NCBI GenBank assembly: GCA_025360715.1
Contig: JANYBS010000035.1
Span: forward strand, 1-42,785
Reading direction: 5' to 3'
DNA length: 42,785 nucleotides
Source: Candidatus Eiseniibacteriota bacterium
GTDB taxonomy: Bacteria > Eisenbacteria > RBG-16-71-46
The position numbers and the translations under genes are program-made. The notes under the pieces were generated by a model. That model was not told the origin of the DNA. It did not search any database and worked only from the letters and a program-made list of their open reading frames with translations. Below, piece by piece: positions 8,483 to 19,973 of the stretch; the stretch's first letter is position 1, and each line of letters opens with the position of its first letter.

Positions 8483-9295
8483 ATGCTCCGCGAAACCGCC
8501 GCAGGATGCGTGCGCGACGCGCTCCGCATCGCCGCTTCAGCCGCCGTCTGCCTGATGCTCTCGGCGGCCTGGGCGGCAGGCACTCACGCCCGCACCGCCG
8601 AGGAAGCCCTGGCCGAGGGCGACGCCGCCTACGCCCAGGTCCACCTTGCTGACGCTCGCGTCAGCTATCAGGCCGCCGTCGCGGCGGCGCCCACCCGTCT
8701 GACCGCGCTCTGCCGATTGGTGCGCGCCGAGTCCGAGCTGGGTGAGACGCAGTCGGGCGACGAACAGCGCCGCACCTGGGCGGCGGCCGTGGAGCATGCG
8801 CGCGCCGCGGTGAAGCTGGCGCCGGATTCCAGCGCCTCGCACGTATGGCTCGCCGCGGCGCTCGGCCGCCAGGCGTTGCGCGAGGGACCCAAGGCCAAAT
8901 TGGCGCTGTCGCGCGAGATCAAATCCGAGGCCGACCGGGCGCTGGCGCTCGATGCCGACAACGCACGGGCTTGGCACGTTCTGGCGGTATGGAACGTGAA
9001 GGTCTCGAGCCTGAGCATGCTCGAACGCATGGCGGCCAACGCCGTGCTGGGCGGTGTGCCCAAGGGTGCGTCGTTCGAGAACGCCGAGCGGGCATTCCAG
9101 AAGGCGATCGCACTCGAGCCCGCGTACGTGCATCACCGGCTGGAGTACGCGCGCATGCTCAAGGACCAGAAGCGCGGTGCCGACGCGCGGCGCGAGTTCG
9201 AAAAGGCCATCGCGTTGCCCGCCACCAGCGACGCGCTCGATGCGCGCTACCAGGCCGAGGCGCGCGAGCTGCTCAAGAAGCTACCCAAGTCATGA
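8483..9295 (+). CDS. exported tetratricopeptide-repeat protein
   Basis: A 270-residue protein with an N-terminal hydrophobic signal segment (about residues 14-32) followed by helical repeats of TPR type (for instance AEGDAAYAQVHLADARVSYQAAV and the later ENAERAFQKAIALEP and ADARREFEKAIALP repeats). No enzyme motif is visible. It probably acts as a periplasmic or membrane-associated scaffold. The ATG at 8483 follows GGAGG by four bases; the longer frame upstream crosses the intergenic region. It is the first gene of a plus-strand operon with thiolase and FadJ, with seven bases to the next start. Its role in fatty-acid use is suggested only by position. Confidence 0.75.
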   Translation: MLRETAAGCVRDALRIAASAAVCLMLSAAWAAGTHARTAEEALAEGDAAYAQVHLADARVSYQAAVAAAPTRLTALCRLVRAESELGETQSGDEQRRTWAAAVEHARAAVKLAPDSSASHVWLAAALGRQALREGPKAKLALSREIKSEADRALALDADNARAWHVLAVWNVKVSSLSMLERMAANAVLGGVPKGASFENAERAFQKAIALEPAYVHHRLEYARMLKDQKRGADARREFEKAIALPATSDALDARYQAEARELLKKLPKS

Positions 9296-9302
9296 GTCGC
9301 GC

Positions 9303-10586
9303 ATGAGCGCGACCAGCGGCTGGATCCTTTCGGGCGTCCGCACGCCGTTCGTCAAAGCCGGCAGCACGTTTCGCAGGACGCCCTCGTACGAGCTGGGCCG
9401 CATCGCGGCGGGCGAGGCGATCGCGCGCGCCGACCTGGATCCCGCGCGGCTCGATGAAGTGATCTTCGGCCACTGCGCGATGCCCGCCGAGGCCGCCAAC
9501 AGCTCGCGCATCGTCGCGCTGCGCGCCGGCGTGCCCGAGCACGTGCCGGCGTTCACGGTGCATCGCAATTGCGCCTCGGGCATGGAAGCGGTCGCGAGCG
9601 CGCTCTATCGCATCCACGCGGGCGACGCGAAGCTGGTCCTGGCGGGCGGCATGGAATCGATGAGCCAGGTGCCGCTGCAGTACACGTTTGAATACGCGGA
9701 ATGGCTCGAAGGGCTGATGCGCGCCAAGACACCGGTGGCGAAGCTCGCCGCGCTCACGCGCTTCAAGCCGGCCATGCTGACGCCGCGCATCGCGATCGCC
9801 GAAGGGCTCACGGACCTCGTCTGCGGGCTCAATATGGGGCAGACCGCCGAGGTGCTGGCGCGCGAGTTCAAGATCACGCGCGAGCAGCAGGACGCGTTCG
9901 CGCTGCGCAGCCATACGCTGGCCATTGCCGCGCGCGAGAAGTTGCGCGAGGAGATCGTGCCGGTCTTCGCGGCGCCCAGGTATGAAGCCGTGCGCGACGA
10001 TATCGGCCCTCGCGAGGGCCAGACGATCGTGGCGCTCGCCAAGCTCAAGCCCTACTTCGACCGCAAGAACGGCACCGTCACGGTCGGCAATGCCTGCCAG
10101 ATCACCGACGGCGCCGCGGCGTTGCTGATTGCCGATGACGCGACTGCCACGGCATGGCCCACTCCGCCGCTGGGGCGGATCCGTGCATTCGCGTTCGCCG
10201 GGCTCCCACCTTCGCGCATGGGACTGGGGCCGGTCTTCGCGGCGCATCTCGCACTGCAGCGCGCGGGGCTCACCATGGCCGACATGGACCTGATCGAGAT
10301 CAATGAAGCCTTCGCCGCACAGGTGCTTGCGTGTGTCGAGGCGGCCAAGAGCACGGTGTTCGCCAAGCGCGAGCTGGGGCGCGACACCGCGCTTGGCGAG
10401 ATCGCGCTCGAGAAGCTCAACGTGAACGGCGGCGCCATCGCGCTCGGGCACCCGGTGGGTACGAGCGGCGCGCGGCTGTTGCTCGCGCTGCTGCACGAGC
10501 TGCGCCGCCGCGACCTCAAGCGCGGCCTCGCCGCGCTCTGCGTAGGCGGCGGCCAGGGCGCGGCATTCGTACTGGAGCGTGCGTGA
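9303..10586 (+). CDS. thiolase (acetyl-CoA C-acyltransferase)
   Basis: A 427-residue thiolase catalysing CoA-dependent cleavage of 3-ketoacyl-CoA, or the reverse condensation. All catalytic elements are present: Cys90 in NCASGMEA, the NEAFA motif, His383 in GGAIALGHPVG, and Cys413 in CVGGGQG. The size and the adjacent FadJ-like gene point to beta-oxidation (FadA/FadI role) more than to acetoacetyl-CoA synthesis. The ATG at 9303 lies seven bases after the TPR gene; its stop TGA overlaps the next ATG by one base (TGATG), so thiolase and hydratase/dehydrogenase are translationally coupled. Confidence 0.93.
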   Translation: MSATSGWILSGVRTPFVKAGSTFRRTPSYELGRIAAGEAIARADLDPARLDEVIFGHCAMPAEAANSSRIVALRAGVPEHVPAFTVHRNCASGMEAVASALYRIHAGDAKLVLAGGMESMSQVPLQYTFEYAEWLEGLMRAKTPVAKLAALTRFKPAMLTPRIAIAEGLTDLVCGLNMGQTAEVLAREFKITREQQDAFALRSHTLAIAAREKLREEIVPVFAAPRYEAVRDDIGPREGQTIVALAKLKPYFDRKNGTVTVGNACQITDGAAALLIADDATATAWPTPPLGRIRAFAFAGLPPSRMGLGPVFAAHLALQRAGLTMADMDLIEINEAFAAQVLACVEAAKSTVFAKRELGRDTALGEIALEKLNVNGGAIALGHPVGTSGARLLLALLHELRRRDLKRGLAALCVGGGQGAAFVLERA

Positions 10587-12739
10587 TGGCGCCGGGCGTG
10601 TTCCGGATCGAGCCGGCTTCCGCGGGCGTGGTGCACTTGGTCATGGAGGACCCGGCGCGCAAACTCAACGTGCTGGATGAGGCTGCGATCGCTTCGCTGG
10701 AGGACGCGCTCACGACGCTCGAAGCACAGCGCGGCGAGCTCAAGGGCGTGATCCTGCGCAGCGGCAAGAAGGGCTCGTATATCGCGGGCGCCGACATCAC
10801 CCAGATCGGCGCGCTCACGGAGCTGGCAGCCATCCATACGCTGGTACGCCGCGGCCAGAGCGCGTTCCAGCGTCTCGCCACGCTCGGCGTGCCCACCGTC
10901 GCCGCGATCGATGGCGTGTGCTTGGGGGGCGGGCTCGAGATCTCGCTCGCTTGCGACTCGCGCGTGGCGGCCGAGGAGAAGCAGACCAGCATCGGCCTGC
11001 CCGAGACCATGCTCGGCATCTTCCCTGGCTTCGGTGGCACCACGCGCCTGCCGCGGCTGATCGGCTATCGCAATGCGCTCGACCTCATCTTGAGCGCGCG
11101 CAACCTCGACGCGAAGCGCGCCGAGAAGATGGGCGTGATCGCCAAGGCCGCGCCGTCCGCGTGGCTCATCGAGGCCGCCGAGAAGCGCTTGGCCGAGATC
11201 GCGCGGCGCCCCGCCGGCGCGCGCGCGGATCGCTACCGCCCGAAGGCCGCGCTCGACCACGCGCTCGAGGGCAACCCCCTCGGCCGCGCGTTCCTGTTCC
11301 GTCAGGCGCGCGCGAGCGTGATGGCGCGGACGTCCGGACACTATCCCGCGCCACTCGCAGCGATCGATTGCCTGCAGCGCTGTGTGGGGCTGGCCGTCGA
11401 AGACGCGCTCGTGGTCGAGGCCGAACGCGTCTCGCCCATGGTCGCGAGCGACGTGTGCAAGAACCTGGTCCGCATCTTCTTCCTGAGCGAGGCCGCCAAG
11501 CGCGCGGAAGTGGTTCCGGGCAGCCCTTTGGCGCCGCAGGCCGTGCGCGGCATGATGCTGGCGGGCGCCGGCGTGATGGGCGGCGGCATCGCCGAGTTGG
11601 CGAGCCGCTACGGTATCGACGTGCGCCTGCGCGATGTGCGCCCCGAGTCGCTGCAGACTGGACTGGCCACCGTGCGCCGGGTTCTGGATGAGCGCGGCCG
11701 CAAGAAGCGCACGCCGGCGCGCGAGAAGGACGGGCAGATGGCCCACATCCTGCCCACGCTCGAGCTCACCGGCATGGCGCGGGTGGACCTGGCGCTCGAG
11801 GCGGTGGTCGAGGACCTCGACGTGAAACGCCGCGTGTTCGCCGAGATCGAGGTGCGTATCCGGCAGGACGCGTTGCTGGCGTCGAACACGTCGTCGCTCA
11901 GCATCGACGCATTGGCAGACGGCCTGCGGCACCCCGAGCGCTTCGTGGGTTTCCACTTCTTCAACCCCGTGCACAAGATGCCGCTCGTCGAGGTGATTCG
12001 CGGTGCCCGCACCGGCGACCAGGCGCTGATCAACGCCGTGGCGTTGGCGCGCAAGCTGGGCAAGACACCGGTGGTGGTCAAGGATTCGCCTGGATTCCTG
12101 GTGAACCGGGTGCTCATGCCGTACCTGCGCGAGGCGATGCACCTGCTCGAAGAAGGCTACGCTGTGACCGACATCGATGCGTCCATGCGGCGTTTCGGCA
12201 TGCCCATGGGGCCGTTTGAAGTGATCGACGAAGTGGGGCTCGACGTGGGCATGAAGGTTGCCGCCGTGCTCGCGAAAGCCTTCCCCGAGCGCATGCAAAA
12301 CGCGCCGCTGCTGGAGAAACTGGTGGCCGCGGGGCGTCTGGGCAAGAAGAACGGCTTGGGCTTCTATCGCCATCAGGGCAAGAAGCGCCGGGTCGACGAC
12401 AGCGTGCGCGTGCTGCTGGGTCTGCCCGCGGCGCGCAAGCCGCAGGTGCTGGACACGCTCGCCGAGCGCATGGTGATGGCGATGGTCAACGAGACCGCGC
12501 GCTGCGTGGAAGAGGGCCTGGTGAGCGGCGCGGGCCAGGCGGATCTGGGGCTCATCTTCGGCGCAGGCTTCCCGCCGTTCCGCGGCGGCCCGCTGCGGCA
12601 CGCCGACGCGGTGGGGTTGGCGTTCGTGGTGCAGCGGCTGCAGTCCCTGCGAGCGGAGAAAGGCCCGCGTTTCGAGCCCTGCGCGCTGCTGGTGGCCAAG
12701 GCCGCGGCGGGAGAGCGGTTCACTGCGCTCGTGGGCTGA
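10586..12739 (+). CDS. fadJ: bifunctional enoyl-CoA hydratase / 3-hydroxyacyl-CoA dehydrogenase
   Basis: A 717-residue multifunctional beta-oxidation enzyme of FadB/FadJ type. Residues 1 to about 190 form a crotonase domain with the oxyanion segment IAGADI and the two catalytic glutamates in GGGLEIS and LPETMLG. From about residue 318 a 3-hydroxyacyl-CoA dehydrogenase follows: the NAD-binding GAGVMGGGIA, the SNTSSLSI segment, the catalytic His in GFHFFNP, and the C-terminal domain signature DSPGFLVNRVLMPYL. It converts enoyl-CoA to 3-ketoacyl-CoA, which the upstream thiolase cleaves. FadB and FadJ cannot be separated by motif alone, so the symbol is tentative. GGAG lies 8 bases before the ATG, inside the thiolase gene. 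Confidence 0.92.
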   Translation: MAPGVFRIEPASAGVVHLVMEDPARKLNVLDEAAIASLEDALTTLEAQRGELKGVILRSGKKGSYIAGADITQIGALTELAAIHTLVRRGQSAFQRLATLGVPTVAAIDGVCLGGGLEISLACDSRVAAEEKQTSIGLPETMLGIFPGFGGTTRLPRLIGYRNALDLILSARNLDAKRAEKMGVIAKAAPSAWLIEAAEKRLAEIARRPAGARADRYRPKAALDHALEGNPLGRAFLFRQARASVMARTSGHYPAPLAAIDCLQRCVGLAVEDALVVEAERVSPMVASDVCKNLVRIFFLSEAAKRAEVVPGSPLAPQAVRGMMLAGAGVMGGGIAELASRYGIDVRLRDVRPESLQTGLATVRRVLDERGRKKRTPAREKDGQMAHILPTLELTGMARVDLALEAVVEDLDVKRRVFAEIEVRIRQDALLASNTSSLSIDALADGLRHPERFVGFHFFNPVHKMPLVEVIRGARTGDQALINAVALARKLGKTPVVVKDSPGFLVNRVLMPYLREAMHLLEEGYAVTDIDASMRRFGMPMGPFEVIDEVGLDVGMKVAAVLAKAFPERMQNAPLLEKLVAAGRLGKKNGLGFYRHQGKKRRVDDSVRVLLGLPAARKPQVLDTLAERMVMAMVNETARCVEEGLVSGAGQADLGLIFGAGFPPFRGGPLRHADAVGLAFVVQRLQSLRAEKGPRFEPCALLVAKAAAGERFTALVG

Positions 12740-12821
12740 AAATTGAGGCAAGCGCCCCTGCAGGCCTGGCGTCGAGAAGCCTTTGCGGTGACCTTGCAAC
12801 TTATCGGGGTGCTCAGGCGTC

Positions 12822-13021
12822 TATACTGGTGGGACCTGAGTGGGACGGGGCACAAAGAACCGATACCAGTCGGTCTTCCAGAGCGCAGAGAAGCATGGGC
12901 GACACGCAGTGCAGCACGCGAAGAGTTGGCAAGGCTCTTCGCCGGACAAACGAGACGCGGCGGTCTGCACCTCCCTGCAGGCCGCCGCGAGTCCGTTTGA
13001 TGACGTGGCCTCCGGCCACGT
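12822..13021 (+). ncRNA. candidate structured small RNA between fadJ and htrA
   Basis: This part of a 366-bp gap has no credible gene but strong folding potential. TATACT at 12822-12827 is a good -10, though no well-placed -35 is seen (TTGCAA at 12794 is 22 bp away). Downstream are: a 5-bp hairpin (ACCGA/TCGGT, 12858-12873); an 8-bp hairpin GCGAAGAG/CTCTTCGC near 12918-12942; a 14-bp stem (12956-12969 with 12976-12989, one G-T pair) extended by CAAACG (12947-12952) with CGTTTG (12994-12999); and an 8-bp stem with a TCC loop (13003-13021). It does not look like tmRNA, RNase P or SRP RNA. Some hairpins could simply be terminators for the convergent neighbours. Confidence 0.3.
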
Positions 13022-13105
13022 GCGCCGGGTCTGGGCGTTTCCACGCGCTACCGCCGGGACGGCAGGAGTCGAGAAGTGCCGCTGCCGCCGTGGCGAAGGC
13101 GCGCG

Positions 13106-14134
13106 CTATCGCTGCGGGCTCGTTCCCGGTGTCACCTCGACCGCGTGGAGTTCGCTCGCGCGCAGGTACTCGAGCGATGACTTCTGGCCCACGCGTTCGC
13201 CCGTGAGCAGGCGGTGCAGGTCGTCGACGCCTGCGATGGCGTGGCCGTCCAGGCTCACCAGGGCGTCGCCCTCGCGCAGGCCCATGTGCTCGGCCGGGCT
13301 GCCGGACTCGACCGAGAGCACCAGAACGCCGCTCTCGTGTGACAGGCCGAAGCGCCGCACCAGATGCCGCCGCAGCCGCGCGTTCTGGCCGGCGACGCCC
13401 AGATAGCCCCTCGTGATGCGGCCCTCGCGGATCAGGCTCGAGGCCACGAACTTGGCCAGGTCGATCGCGATCGCGAAGCAGATGCCCTGCGCGGGCAGGA
13501 TCATCGCGGTGTTCACGCCGATCACCTCGCCGCGCGAGTTCACCAGTGGCCCGCCCGAGTTGCCCGGGTTGAGCGCTGCGTCCGTCTGCAGCACGTCGTC
13601 GATCAAGCGCCCCGATTGCGCCCGCAGCGAGCGGCCCAGCGCGCTCACGACGCCCGCGGTGACCGTGGCGTGAAAGCCCAGCGGGCTACCGATGGCGATC
13701 GCCACCTGGCCCACGCGCAGGCTCGCGGAGTTTCCGAGCGCCGCCGGCACCAAGCCATCCGCGGCCACGCGCACAACGGCCAGGTCGGTGTCGGGGTCAT
13801 CGCCCACGAGCGTCGCGGGCAGCTTGCGGCCGTCGGCAAGAGTCACGTGGACCGCGTTCGCGCCGTGAACGACGTGCGAGTTGGTGAGGATGAAGCCGTC
13901 GGGCGTGAAGACGAAGCCCGAGCCGCTGCCGCCTGCGTGGCGACCGCGCTGGCCGGGGATCGCGTGCTCGACCTCGATGCGCACCACGCTGGGCGCCGTC
14001 TTCTCGGCCGCGCCGGCGACGGCCTCGGAATATGCATCGAGCAGCATGCCATCGGAAGGCGGCGCGGGCGTGGCATCGGGCGTGAGTTCGCGAGCTTCGC
14101 CGCCGCCAGCGATCAAGTGGAATCGGGGCTGCAT
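13106..14134 (-). CDS. HtrA/Deg-family serine protease without signal peptide
   Basis: A 342-residue trypsin-like protease followed by a PDZ domain. The catalytic triad is intact: His87 in TNSHVV, Asp117 in DTDLAVV, Ser193 in GNSGGPLV. Residues about 245-335 form the PDZ domain (YLGVAGQNARLR, later MGLREGDALVSLDG). An excellent AAGGAGG precedes the ATG at 14134; the 26-codon upstream extension has no such site. From this start there is no signal peptide or membrane anchor, unlike periplasmic DegP/DegQ and anchored DegS, so the protein is predicted cytoplasmic. It lies downstream of ftsH but is separated by 260 bp with hairpins. Confidence 0.9.
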   Translation of the reverse strand: MQPRFHLIAGGGEARELTPDATPAPPSDGMLLDAYSEAVAGAAEKTAPSVVRIEVEHAIPGQRGRHAGGSGSGFVFTPDGFILTNSHVVHGANAVHVTLADGRKLPATLVGDDPDTDLAVVRVAADGLVPAALGNSASLRVGQVAIAIGSPLGFHATVTAGVVSALGRSLRAQSGRLIDDVLQTDAALNPGNSGGPLVNSRGEVIGVNTAMILPAQGICFAIAIDLAKFVASSLIREGRITRGYLGVAGQNARLRRHLVRRFGLSHESGVLVLSVESGSPAEHMGLREGDALVSLDGHAIAGVDDLHRLLTGERVGQKSSLEYLRASELHAVEVTPGTSPQR

Positions 14135-14287
14135 GAGGTGCCTCCTTCGGGAGGCTGTCGCCGCCCGGTGGGGTATCGCCGCGCGAGTCGTCTCGGCGCG
14201 GGGTTGGAGCACGCCCGAGGCAGCCGCCGCGTGCGTCCGGCGAGTTCACGCCAGCTGTCCGGAGGGTCATGTGATGTCCCGACCGCT

Positions 14288-14364
14288 GCCCGAGGTGCGC
14301 GCTCGGGCGCAGGAGCGGTGTCGGTGAATGACGAGCGCCCGGCCGCTGGAGGCGACCGGGCGCT
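14288..14364 (-). terminator. hairpins downstream of ftsH
   Basis: Two inverted repeats lie in the 259-bp gap between ftsH and htrA: a 9-bp stem (14334-14342 with 14356-14364, 13-nt loop) and a 7-bp stem (14288-14294 with 14302-14308). Neither has a T-run on the minus strand, so termination is plausible but not textbook. Nothing else is recognisable in the gap. Confidence 0.45.
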
Positions 14365-14393
14365 TGGCTTGAGCGGGATGTCAGCGGTGCTGC

Positions 14394-17933
<3,540 letters not shown>

Positions 17934-17936
17934 GGC

Positions 17937-18491
17937 TCAAGCCTCCTCGAGAACGCCCACGTAGGGCAGATTTCGATACTTCTCGTCGGCATCCATTCCG
18001 TAGCCGATCACGAACTCCGCACCGATGCTCCAGCCCCGGTAGTCGATCGGGACGGGGATCCTGCGACACGGAGCCTTGTCGAGAAGCGTCGCTACTTTGA
18101 TGCTCTTTGCACCGCGGGATTCCAGGAGATCCAGGATGAAGCGGACGCTCAGGCCGGAATCCACGACTCCTTCACAAAGTACGACCGTTCGATCCGTGAT
18201 GTCGGACCTCAGGTCCATGATCAACTTCACATTTCCGCTCGAGTGCGTCCCCGAGCCGTAGGACGCCACGGCCAGGAAGTCCATCTCGAGGTCCGGCAAC
18301 GGTGTGGCACGAGCCAGGTCGCACTGGAACATGCAGGCGCCCTTGAGCACGCCCACGTACAGCGGGCGCTGGCCCTGCAGGTCACGGGCGAGTTCGAGTC
18401 CCATCTCGCGCACGCGAGTGGCGATCTGGTCGGCGGAGTACAGCACTCGCAGCTTCGACTCGGTCTGGACAGCGGGTCGCAAGTCGCTCAT
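17937..18491 (-). CDS. hpt: hypoxanthine phosphoribosyltransferase
   Basis: A 184-residue purine salvage enzyme that makes IMP or GMP from hypoxanthine or guanine and PRPP. Family features: YVGVLKGACMF near residue 45, a flexible loop segment ASYGSGTHSSG (76-86), the PRPP-binding region VLCEGVVDSGLS (104-115), a base-binding LLDKAPCRR (136-144) and the C-terminal FVIGYGMDADEKYRNLPYVGVL. In the PRPP motif the usual Glu-Asp pair is Glu107-Gly108, an unusual change. Its ATG overlaps the tilS stop by four bases and ftsH follows four bases after its stop. The tilS-hpt-ftsH order is conserved in many bacteria. Confidence 0.93.
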   Translation of the reverse strand: MSDLRPAVQTESKLRVLYSADQIATRVREMGLELARDLQGQRPLYVGVLKGACMFQCDLARATPLPDLEMDFLAVASYGSGTHSSGNVKLIMDLRSDITDRTVVLCEGVVDSGLSVRFILDLLESRGAKSIKVATLLDKAPCRRIPVPIDYRGWSIGAEFVIGYGMDADEKYRNLPYVGVLEEA

Positions 18492-19702
18492 GAAACTCCA
18501 CTCCGGACGCTTCGGGCGCGCGTCCGTCTCGGGGTCCGGCCGGTCTTCGCGCGGCTCGCGCGACGGCCTTGGGGGCCCGCGGAGCCTTCGCGCGGCACGG
18601 CCGCTCGCGGGCTCCGCAGTCTATCATCGGTCGGCTCGTTCAGCGGGTGCAGCGTCTTCGCCGTCCGTTGGCGCGTGATGGCGCCAGCGGGCGGCAGCAG
18701 GCTCAGGCGGTCGCGGCTCCAGCGCGCGGTCCAGCCTTGGGGTAATGCGACGACGGAGCCACCCCGGCGCGAGAGGACAAGCCTTTGCAGGGCATCGAGA
18801 TGCCGACGCGAAAGCCCGTTCCCGGCGGGCGCGTGGTGATCCCACAGCAACAGCAGGACGGAGCGCTGGATGGACTCAGGGTAGGCGGCGAGCGCCCGCG
18901 AATCAAGCGCGCGCGCGTCAGACGCGAGTGTGACACGTGCGAACGCGCCGCGCGTGCGCCGTGCGAGCATCGCCGCGGCCATGCGCAACTCACCGGCGGC
19001 CGCGCCTGCACGGCGCGCCAGGCTCGCGCGCGCTGCGGCGTCGGCGCTGCGGCCGGGCGCGAACGCCTCGAGCAACGCCGGCACCACGTCGAGCCGGATG
19101 CGGTTGCGCAAGAATGCGCGCGAAGCGTTGCTTGCGTCCTCGCGCCACGCGATGCGCGCCCGCGTCAGGTCGCGTTCCACATCGTGGCGCGTCGCCTGGA
19201 GCAGGGGCTTGATCCACACGCCATGGCGCGGCCGCATACCCGCGAGGCCTCGCACGCTCGCGCCGCGCGCCAAGCGCATCAGCACTGTCTCAAGCTGGTC
19301 GTCGGCGGTGTGCGCAGTCGCGACCGCCACGGCGCCCGCGCGGCGCATGGCCGCGCGCAGGAAGCGCCGCCGAAGCAGGCGCAGTCCGTGTTCTCCCGAC
19401 GTTCCGGCGGCCTTCATGCGTGCGCGGGTGTCCCAGCGCGCGGCGACCAGCGGCACGCGCAGCCGCTCGCAGAGGGCGCGCACGTGGGCGGCGTCCTTGC
19501 GCGAATCCTCTCGCAGGCCATGGTCCAGGTGCGCGGCGTGCAGGCGCAGATCGAACTCGCGAGCGAGCGAGGCGAGCGCGACCAGCAGCGCACACGAGTC
19601 GGCGCCGCCGCTGACCGCCACCAGCAACGTGGCGCCCGCGGGGCATCCGCATGGGCCGCGCAATGCGCGACGCAGGACCGGCTCGAGCCGACGCAGGCGC
19701 AT
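18488..19702 (-). CDS. tilS: tRNA(Ile)-lysidine synthetase
   Basis: A 404-residue N-type ATP pyrophosphatase that converts the wobble C of tRNA-Ile2 (anticodon CAU) to lysidine so that it reads AUA. The ATP-binding SGGADS motif is at residues 31-36, followed by HLDHGLREDS and by ATAHTADDQLETVLMRLARG, the family hallmark. The C-terminal part is Arg/Ala-rich. The open frame continues upstream to 19876, but that would read through the tRNA gene, so the ATG at 19702, downstream of the tRNA, is taken as the start; its ribosome site (GCGGGG) is weak. It probably depends on the promoter upstream of the tRNA. Confidence 0.92.
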   Translation of the reverse strand: MRLRRLEPVLRRALRGPCGCPAGATLLVAVSGGADSCALLVALASLAREFDLRLHAAHLDHGLREDSRKDAAHVRALCERLRVPLVAARWDTRARMKAAGTSGEHGLRLLRRRFLRAAMRRAGAVAVATAHTADDQLETVLMRLARGASVRGLAGMRPRHGVWIKPLLQATRHDVERDLTRARIAWREDASNASRAFLRNRIRLDVVPALLEAFAPGRSADAAARASLARRAGAAAGELRMAAAMLARRTRGAFARVTLASDARALDSRALAAYPESIQRSVLLLLWDHHAPAGNGLSRRHLDALQRLVLSRRGGSVVALPQGWTARWSRDRLSLLPPAGAITRQRTAKTLHPLNEPTDDRLRSPRAAVPREGSAGPQGRRASRAKTGRTPRRTRARSVRSGVS

Positions 19703-19749
19703 GGTGCCCCGCTGCGGGAATGCGCGCGGCACAAACGCCGGCGCGAAGA

Positions 19750-19824
19750 TGGTGCCAGGGGGGAGAGTTGAACTCCCGACCAAGGGCTTATGAGTCCCCT
19801 GCTCTACCACTGAGCTACCCTGGC
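19750..19824 (-). tRNA. tRNA with anticodon CAU (Met elongator or Ile2)
   Basis: A complete 75-nt cloverleaf with encoded CCA. The acceptor stem GCCAGGG/CCCTGGC is perfect, D stem GCTC/GAGC, T stem GGGAG/CTCCC, anticodon loop CTCATAA, giving CAU. The bottom pair of the anticodon stem is A31-G39, a mismatch where A-U is usual. CAU tRNAs can be initiator Met, elongator Met or lysidine-modified Ile2. The perfect 1-72 pair argues against initiator. Sequence feel is close to both elongator Met and Ile2, and position next to tilS, whose substrate is Ile2, keeps that option open. Confidence 0.93.
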
Positions 19825-19923
19825 GGAATGCGAAGGTGTGAGCGGCCGGTTCTGCGCGTGAAAGGCGTCGCGGCAAGGACTTAGCGGCGAACGACAGCCT
19901 GTGCGCACCGAGCGGAAGCGGGG

Positions 19924-19952
19924 AAATTAGGGAACGTACCGGGGGCTGTCAA
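19924..19952 (-). promoter_or_regulatory. promoter of the tRNA-tilS-hpt-ftsH unit
   Basis: On the minus strand a perfect TTGACA (19952-19947) is followed after exactly 17 bp by TAATTT (19929-19924). The predicted start is near 19917, giving a leader of about 90 nt before the mature tRNA. It sits in the short gap after the nuclease gene, separating that operon from tilS. Confidence 0.55.
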
Positions 19953-19973
19953 GCAAGCGGCCCGCGCGGGGCC

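Noticed and set aside
10052-12799. 915-codon open frame on the minus strand
   Set aside because: Antisense to thiolase and fadJ, both with intact catalytic motifs.
12743-13000. 85-codon open frame after fadJ
   Set aside because: No ribosome site, no domain and biased composition; the stretch fits structured RNA or terminators better.
19702-19876. Longer tilS start at 19876
   Set aside because: It would translate through the complete tRNA gene; the first start after the tRNA fits the family N-terminus.
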